From Papaver somniferum (lineage: Eukaryota; Streptophyta; Magnoliopsida; Ranunculales; Papaveraceae), in contig NC_039358.1 of the NCBI RefSeq assembly GCF_003573695.1, positions 189,944,418 through 190,008,417 on the forward strand: a DNA stretch of 64,000 bases, given 5' to 3'. A program made the translations under genes and the position numbers. Numbering within the stretch: the first letter of the stretch is position 1; every line of letters starts with the position of its first letter. This document shows positions 56,605 to 64,000 of this stretch, piece by piece. Below the pieces are notes generated by a model. It was not told the origin of the DNA, ran no database searches, and saw only the letters and a program-made list of their open reading frames with translations.

Positions 56605-58157
56605 GTACGTATATCTCCTGTGACCTCTTCATAGAAGTATGAAATTGCTGATTTGTGAGTGAATGAATGAAAACCCATGTGAATACACGAGTAATATTAC
56701 CGAAATACGTCACCAGGAAATTTCAGACTTCAGCCTTTAGTAAAAACGCTGTAGAATCTTCGTTTGGGGTCGTATTTTCGACATCTTCATATGTATCCCC
56801 AAGCCCAGGAAATTTCCAAGATTTAATGCAGAATATTTTTGAGTTTAGAGCTTGTTTAGGATCCGAAATCGACGAAACAATAAACTTCCAGGAAACCTTA
56901 AGAAAATTTACAGCCGGCATGGGGTCCAATGTTTTGGCCACAACTCTTCGCTCGTTTCTCCAATTGTTGTGAATTTTGGAAATGTTGTAGAGGAAATCCA
57001 TACGAAGAGAATGGTATATGACCCATACCTAGATTCTTCACCAATTGCTCCCAGCTCGTCGGTTTGTACAGGACAGCATAAAATTATTTCAGACGGGCTT
57101 GTTGTAAAACACTCATGTTGCGTCTTTAAACCATTCGCTTGTGTCTCGCACGGTTGGTTAAGAATTGATGTCATTGATTCAATTGAGATCAGGACTCCTT
57201 GATTGGCACATGAGCATGGTGCTTGATTACCACCTTGTTTCTGTCAGTCATAGAAACATTACTTCTGAAACCCTGGTCATGGGACCATAACTGAGGTTGC
57301 TCTCAAGAGGGGATGATGTAATGACCATGGTTTCATGTCCCGGTGGTAGAATTCATTTTATGATGAATGATTAGCACTGGAGATCCCGGCACCACGAGTG
57401 TTGGGATGTGAAATTGATCGTCATGATCGGTGGACCGACAGTCCCCAGTATATTGTTGAATCTCCGTCTTTCATTTTCCCTTCTTCTGTCAAGACCTAGA
57501 TAGAGTACCCGGGTAGAAAAATCGATATAAATACCTAGGTGGTCGAAGTTGGAGGTACCTTGATGAAGGACTTAGCGAAAAGACCTAGTGGACACCGATC
57601 GACTGTGGAAGTTATGAATCCCGTCCACGAATCTCTGGTTGCGCGTTGTATACTCTGGAAGCTGTAGAAACCTCATTCGACGTCGAAATTCGATGCTTGA
57701 CCCCAACGTTTGAATCTAAGAGATTGAGTTATCACAAGAATCACTCAATTTGGAGTTGTAGAAGTCAGCCAACGAGGCGTGCACATTTGTAATTTGTAAT
57801 ATCGTACAGATTTTTCAGATCTCGTAGACCTGACAGTAAAGGCCATATCTTTTAGCTCGTATGTCCGATTGATGCGCCCTTTTGGTATGTTGTAGAAGAG
57901 ACATATACGAACATTTTTCGTTGAGGAAGTATTGTCCTATTTCTCACTCATTCGTACGTTTTTGTAAACCCATGGGCTGAAGTATGTTGTACTTTATCTG
58001 TAGAACATCTTGTAGAAGACTTTGGCTTGTGACCGTCCACCATGCAAGCTTTCGGAAGATGCTCATGCTATCGTTTTTTCACGTCTAGATATCTTGATAT
58101 GAATCATTAGTGCTTGGAGAAGCCCGCTTCATGTGTAACACTTCATAGAATGATAAG
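56605..58157. other. aORF intron and surrounding Tat B DNA
   Basis: 56700-56960 is homologous to 12640-12910 of element A (inverted), which is the intron there. 57000-58150 has no matching piece in element A and no convincing gene. Confidence 0.5.
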
Positions 58158-58720
58158 TTGATGAAGCCATGTCATGAGGATGTTTCTCCCGTTGTTGATG
58201 CTAAGATCACGATTCAGTTTTCTCCATACATTCTTATTGATGCTGAGACCACGGAAGGATTTCCACCAGATATCCTTGTTGATGTCGATGTTATGGTCAG
58301 AGCTGCTCCAGAGATCGAAAAGGCTGGAACCATGATTATTCGTTGCTCCTCCATTCAGTGAGCATTTATATTGACGAACTGAGTTGAGAATCCAGTATAT
58401 TGGGAGTTCAACCTGAGTGCTCTTGAAAGCATGAATGTATCGTGAAGCGTCTTTGTAAGTGAATCCACGTTGTTGTGGAAGATATCAGGAGAAATCTCCG
58501 TTCTCAGGTTGCCCAGTGTATGTTGAAGGAGTTGGTGACATTCATGTATGAATGATGTTGCATCTGCTTCAGAAGTCTTATAATGATATAATGAAGACTT
58601 ATCGAATGTAATGTCGATTGTGCTGGTATTGAATCTGTCGAGATATTTGTGTCGAAGCCAGAGGTGCCATTATCGAAGGTGTGCTCTTTGATTGGGAGTA
58701 CAATTTGAAGGCTTCTTGAG
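58158..58720 (+). pseudogene. aORF last exon, element B, decayed
   Basis: 58158-58361 encodes the acidic part (ITIQFSPYILIDAET...AAPEIEKAGTMII), matching EVAPMIENCIIV and neighbours in element A. Near 58640-58715 EARGAIIEGVLFDWEYNLK matches RARSTITQDVLFDWEYNLK. Stops and indels lie between. Confidence 0.55.
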
Positions 58721-58749
58721 TGTTGAAGCGTCGTACCCCTTGAGCATGT

Positions 58750-58827
58750 CTTAGGTTTGATCTTCTGGGCCCCGACTATCTTCTGTTGATTCAACATTCC
58801 TTTCGTTACAGCAGTGGGATTCAACAC
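58750..58827 (-). pseudogene. Tat integrase C-terminal remnant, element B
   Basis: NQQKIVGAQKIKPK resembles NQQKIFRARTIKPK of element A (11086-11326). Fewer than 30 residues remain. Confidence 0.45.
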
Positions 58828-59139
58828 TTGTGCAGAAATCAGAGCTTTCTAATTTTGTGGCACACATGGACAATCCTGCAAGGCTATGTAGAAACTCCCA
58901 AAGTGTTCTTTGCCATGTTTGGACATTATCTCAGCAATGAACGTCTCGGTGCTCGATTCAGAGAAATGTTAGATTCAACCAGTTGGTAAAATGCTAATGC
59001 GGTGAAGTTACCATTCATAACGTCTTATAGAGTTGCTAGCAGAATTAAGTCCCCATGCTAGGATAGCATGTGAGGAAATAAATGACGTAGACACGGGAGT
59101 AATGAGAATTTCCTGAGTGTGGAACCTCTTGATGAATGT

Positions 59140-59872
59140 CTATGCATCTTTTGCAGGTTCTTGCTTCAATCTCGTCAAAGTTCTAAATTCCTCCAAGTGC
59201 TCTGATGATGGGATATCTGTGATGTGCAACCAAAGACGCTTTGTCAACATGGATCCACACTCGTTTGAAGAACATGTCATATTCTGGATCATCCTGATTA
59301 TGTGAAACGTGGTTTCTGTCCAGGTTAAGCTTATGTCCACCTTGAGAGTGATGTAGCCATAAATATTTCTAAGCGATCCTTCAAGGTCTCTGATTGAGAT
59401 GGGATCACGACTAGATTGTTGTCAAGTGATGCCTGCGGCTCCGAGGGTTTTCAATGGAATGGTGTTGATAGCGGTGCCAGCATGGACCAACGTTCTCCCG
59501 AATTCGTTTCTTCTGAGATTGAGTATGGTAAGCAGTCCCCAGTCGAACATCTCTTGATATGTGGCTGGAGGCTCAAGAAGTATTTCCGGAATGAACTTCT
59601 TGACACGATGTGGTTCAGTGCTGTGAACATGTCTCTCCTTTGTGCCTTCAACGGATAGAGCAATCCACATTCGACCAAGGATTGAACTGCCTCTTTGACA
59701 GGTTGTTCAGAGAGTCGAGGTATTGATTGGGAGAGGATCTGTGTACTCCTTCAGTCCCCAGTTGAATCTTGTGTAGATCAACCTTCTCTTTAAAGATGTG
59801 CTTCAAAATATTGCAGTTACTTGTTGGATGATTGATGAATCCATGAAGATGACAGTACCCGGGGTTCTCCAT
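59140..59872 (-). pseudogene. Tat gag end and aspartic protease remnant
   Basis: GYCHLHGFINHPTSNC at 59860-59810 is a knuckle-like C-x2-H motif found at the end of Tat gag. AGTAINTIPLKTLGAAGI (about 59480-59425) resembles the protease region GSA-x-N-x-x-P of the clade, with the catalytic D not visible in frame. FHIIRMIQNMTCSSNECG...LWLHITDIPSS resembles the linker to RT. Frames alternate, so nothing functional is left. Confidence 0.6.
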
Positions 59873-59996
59873 ATTTCTTCAGTTGGCTCTGTTTGATGAA
59901 CATCAAGTTGATTGTATCATCTTGCACCCAGACTTCCGGTAACTCGATCACTTCAGGGAGGTTTGAGTCTGTCCGATTATTTCCCGTTTGTTGATG

Positions 59997-61253
59997 CTAG
60001 GTCGAGGTTTGTGCATCTTGGTTATCATTCCTTTGTGTTTTTGAAGGAGCTGAGGTATGATTGCACGGCGGTTCGAATTTTCGTTTGCTCCCTTCTGCAA
60101 CAGCGTTTCTGGAAGGCTGGAGGTTGTACTTCTTGTTGATCAGACGTCTGCTACCTCGAGCGCGGTTCTTCAGCCTTTGTAGCTTGTGTTCTTTCCAGTA
60201 AAGCAGGTGCAATAGCCGCCGATCTCTTTGCCGCTTCATGAAGTTCTGAGAAGATTTGGAACCTGAGATTCTCCAATAAGGCTCTGTAGACTGGAATCAT
60301 TCCGTCGATGCATAAGTCCACAAGTTGCTTCCCTGTGACATTCGGATCATGGCAATCCAACGCTTAAACTCTGAACTTTTTCACGCAATCGTTGGATGTT
60401 TGTTGTTCTTTTGAAACATCCTTTCGATATCATAGATGGTAACTTGCTCTGAAACGAAGAAATACTTTCTATAGAAAGCATTAACCATTTCTCCCCAATT
60501 GTTGATAGTTCCTGGTGCGATGTTGTTGTACCAGGTGTATGCTCTGCCTTTCAAGGATTTTGAAAATTCTTTGAGGCGAACAACATGGTTATGCTCATGT
60601 TCAACCAAAGCTTCCAGGAACCGCGAAACATATTCCCGAGCATTGCCGGTTCCGTCGTACAAAGTAAAGGTTGGAGAGATATAACCTTTTGGAAGAGGAA
60701 TCTTTTGCGTAGCAGCATGGTATGGAGGTTGGTGACAATGGACAGTGGGGTCTTGTCTTTTCCACGGTTCTCCATAAAGCGTTACAAATCTTCCCGAGTG
60801 ATGAAGTTTGATGACTCCTTCGCTGATGGACCGTCTGCAGCTTTGCGGGCTTCATCATCATCCACTATATGAATCGGGATTACCTCAGGATCATCGTCTG
60901 AGGATTTTTCCTTCTCTTTTCCTTTTCTTTGGGTCTTCCCTGACATCGTATTAGTGAGAGCCTTCAGTTGATTAAATAGCTCCTTCTGTGCTGTAGCCAT
61001 ATCAGTTTGATTCTTTGCAAGAGTCTCTTGCACTTTTATGAGATCAGTAATGGTAGGTGGTGGATTTCCTATGACTTCCTCAGGGTGTCGGACGAACAAA
61101 AGATACCCTAACATGAGGAGGAGTAACATCACCACTGTCAGTGTTAGAGGCCGGAATCGTTTCCGGGATATCCTCGTTGTCGTTGTTGTTGTTCCTAGTG
61201 CTAGCGCCGTTTGCGTTGGAACCTGTGACTAACCCAGACCTAAGACCGGCCAT
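59997..61253 (-). pseudogene. Tat gag, element B
   Basis: ATG at 61253 opens MAGLRSGLVTGSNANG, about 35 bp inside the PBS. A frameshift near 61095 moves the reading to FVRHPEEVIGNPPPTITDL and a helical stretch. 60662-60381 has the capsid core pattern SLKGRAYTWYNNIAPGTINNW then MVNAFYRKYFF, typical of Ty3/gypsy gag. 60360-59997 continues with an R/K-rich end. At least three frame changes. Confidence 0.75.
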
Positions 61254-61289
61254 CTTGTGAAATTGTGAGATTGCAACCGAGAGAATGAT

Positions 61290-61307
61290 CTCCCACTGTG
61301 GTCGCCA
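61290..61307 (-). promoter_or_regulatory. Tat primer binding site
   Basis: Minus strand TGGCGACCACAGTGGGAG, three bases from the LTR. TGGCGAC starts are usual in the Tat lineage; the tRNA is perhaps Arg, by recall. Confidence 0.65.
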
Positions 61308-61310
61308 ATC

Positions 61311-63574
61311 TGTGGATGGGGAAAAACGATTTTCTGGTTTTTAAGGAATTGAGGAGACGACCGTACGGAGGAGACTCCTCGAACCGAGCGAAATGTTAAA
61401 CCTCACACAGATGCACCGCTACAAAGAGGGTGTTTTATATTCGAGAGATCAATCTGTAGTACTCCGGCCTAAATCAAGACAATGATCGTTCCAAAGTAAA
61501 TTCGGTCACAAGAGAGGATGGGTTGATCTGTAGGAGGGAAGCTGAGAAATGCGTGGAATAAATGGTAATCAAAGATTTTGGGTGTGTGAATTCTGAATAT
61601 GATAAGCTCTGAATGATTGAAATTGCTCAATTGAGAGTAGTTGCTCAATTAAAGAGTTGACGATCTCGTGTTGTCAGTTTGACGTGAGATTGATGATACT
61701 GATGATGCCGATGATGCTGATGATGCTGATGATTAATTCATGATTTAGAGACTTATTTATATTGTTGGAATTGTAAACACCATGATTCCATGAAGTGTGA
61801 CAGTTGATGGAATCAAGGAGTGGGGAAGTGGAGATCGTGTTTGAAACCAGTTGCTCAACGTGTGGAGACTTGGTCGATTTTCCACCCACTACCTCGTGAA
61901 TTCCTTCAACTGATTGCACGACTCGCTCACATTCCATCGTGTGTTTGAACACACGTGTCGTAGACCGCCATACCAAAACCCTAAGTGATATCCCCCCAAG
62001 TGACACGATTGACGTCTCGTGGTTTGTTAGTCAATTGATGACTTCGTGGTTTGATGGGACGATGAGTCCATGTAGTTGCTGAATTGAACATGATGTTCTG
62101 AAACTCATGAATTGAACATGTCATGAGACAGATGTATAATTCTTACGATGAAGTGAGCGAGTGTTGCTCATTCGATGTATCATTGAATATTGATTGTTGA
62201 ACCAATATTCCTTGGTTTGAGCAAATATTTATCATCTGAGCAAGTGTTTCTCATGTGATGAATTGTTGAATATTTGATCGTCTGAGCATGTGTTGCTCAT
62301 CTGATGGATTATTGGCAGCGTACCAAAAATATTAATTAGAATAGTGGTCGTTGAACCGAGCATAATTAATAAAATTAATGACCATGAGGCCGTCGTAAAA
62401 TTATTAAGGTTGGAATCTGGAATGATGATCCTTGGATTCAGAAACCCTAATTTGATCAATTGATGATCAATTCATGGTTCGTCAGAAGTTTAACCATGGG
62501 ACGAAGGAGGGAGGGATTACATGGGACCGTGAATCAATCATGTAGTGTCCATATGCTCAAGTGAGCAAATACGAAGAACTCCTGAAGAGTTGACGATTTG
62601 TTGGTGGAAGAATGATTAAATATTGGCTTAATCATTTATTCAAAAATTGAGAAAACCTAATTAATTTTGACGAGGCGAGGGACCGACCATGGAGTCATAA
62701 AACCGGCCCTGGGTTGTCACGTGACCGCCTGACGATCACTTCATGAAAATCCAAAGTGTTAGGAAGAGTTTTGGACCTAATACGAGCAATTGTGCAAATT
62801 AGGTCAAAACTGTGAAAATTGGTGGGACCGGCTTCCGTGAGCCAAAGAGCCAATCTTGGTCGGTCAAGATAGCGTGCTCGTGTCCCCAAGGCTTCCGCGT
62901 CTCAGTCCTGAGAATTTTGATATTTTCTGGCGTGCAATTGAGCATCCATTCGAGAAAAAATATGCTAAAATTAGGGTTTCGACGAAACTGAGGAAAACAC
63001 CATGAGATGATGAAAAATAATTATAAAATAAGGAATGAGGAGGCGTGGGACCGCCGTGGTCAAGGCATGGTCGGCCGGTCGTGACCACGGTCCCATGGTG
63101 CCTTTTCCTTAATTTTATAATATTTTGATGATTTTATGAAAAAATCATGAATTTTGAGAAATTTGATGAATTTAGGGAGTTTCCATGAATTGAAGGAGTT
63201 TTCATGAGTTCAGGGAAGCAAAAAATATTAAAATAATAAAAACAAGGGCGTGTGGGACCGTGGAAGGCATGGACGGCCGGCTAGGGCCCGGTCCCACGAG
63301 TTTCCCTAATTTTTTTAATATTTTTAGGTATTTTGATGATTTGAGGGAATTTTTCCTAATTTGAGAGAAATACCATGAAATCAAAGAATTTGATGAATTC
63401 AAGTAAAACTAATAATAAAATAATAAAACAAAGGGGCGTGTGAGACCGGCTAGGGCATGGCGGGCCGGCCAAGGCTTGGTCCCACAAGTTTTCATAATTT
63501 ATTTTATTTTATTATTATTTGATGATTTGTGCAAAATACCATGAAATCAAGGAGTTTTTTCATGAAATTAGAGA

Positions 63575-63605
<31 letters not shown>

Positions 63606-64000
63606 TAATAAGGAACCATGGGGTATGGGGTCGGTTGGGACCAAGGCATGGTCGGTTGGCCAATGGTCACGCCCCACACTCCTTTCCTTAATTTTATATT
63701 ATTTTGTATGGATTTATGGAAGTACCATGAAACCGAGGAGTTTCCTCGAGACGAAGGAGATTTGATAAAATGAGAGAATTTTCATTAAATCATGGAAAAT
63801 AATAAAAATGCATTAAAAATATAAAACTGGCGAGGGATTGACCACGACACGATCGGTCGGTCGGTCGTGTGTCCGTGCTCCGGACACCCTGTCAATATTT
63901 TAAATTATTTATTATTTTCTTCTCTATTTTGCATAGGTTCATCGTTTCGTTGTATTTTTGAAATATTCGTTCGTGCGGTGACTGTTAGTGTATCATCGTT
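61311..64000 (-). repeat. Tat element B 5' LTR (runs off the window)
   Basis: 2690 bp parallel to 51502-54155, with substitutions and small indels (e.g. a longer ATA run near 63580). It includes the GC-rich quasi-palindromes; the hairpin array and U3 lie outside. Confidence 0.88.

Larger units (their letters stand above)
51502..64000 (-). mobile_element. Tat-type Ty3/gypsy element B, internally deleted
   Basis: LTRs at 51502-54987 and from 61311 past the window end run parallel. Gag and protease remnants are on the minus strand, with a PBS next to the right LTR and a PPT next to the left LTR. The segment from protease (59140) to integrase C-terminus (58827) is only 0.3 kb, so RT, RNase H and most of integrase are gone. 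The antisense gene is on the plus strand. It was inserted in the Athila integrase after AACTT; the other duplication lies outside the window. Confidence 0.85.

Noticed and set aside
56852..57202. 116-codon ORF as a gene
   Set aside because: It overlaps the intron of the antisense Tat gene, and the element A counterpart does not keep the frame.

Overview
The window is plant nuclear DNA made almost wholly of nested retrotransposons. I recognise no host gene, tRNA, rRNA or CRISPR array. The families present (Athila-type and Tat-type Ty3/gypsy, a chromovirus-like gypsy element, Ty1/copia with LTRs over 2 kb, and an L1-type LINE with an RNase H tail) point to a flowering plant, probably a dicot, and to repeat-rich intergenic or heterochromatic DNA. 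A genus cannot be fixed from the sequence alone.

Layout. 1-3905: 3' half of an Athila-type element (+), cut inside its 3' LTR. 3906-9953: copia LTR pieces, namely the 5' end of a minus-strand element (gag start, PBS, LTR) and two 5'-truncated plus-strand LTRs, which together form a large inverted repeat. 9954-11085: probable end of a DNA transposon. 11086-20718: 3' part of a Tat-type element (+) carrying an antisense, spliced gene (aORF) and split by a LINE (13672 to about 18890). 20719-38698: copia 3' end (-), interrupted by a gypsy element (24168-29794, -) and by a complete non-autonomous LTR element here called E2 (30916-38153, +, TSD GTATG). 38699-51501: 3' LTR and 3' end of a second Athila-type element (-), its LTR split by a complete non-autonomous element E3 (41619-48354, +, TSD TCCTC). 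51502-64000: a Tat-type element (-) with both LTRs (the right one runs off the window), gag and protease remnants, a deleted RT-integrase region, and the same antisense gene as the first Tat element.

How the parts relate. Both Athila-type copies, E2 and E3 share one noncoding signature: a motif just after the last ORF, an internal polypurine tract, then an invariant 20-nt hairpin and the terminal polypurine tract at the 3' LTR. E2 and E3 lack Pol but encode related acidic proteins, so they look like a non-autonomous family moved by Athila-type machinery. E2 is the most unusual object. Its LTRs are about 99% identical over U3 but very different from the predicted transcription start onward, although its target duplication is intact.

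Most coding regions are broken by frameshifts or stops. The exceptions are the Athila integrase fragments, the E2 and E3 proteins, and parts of the antisense Tat gene. All identity figures are estimates by eye.
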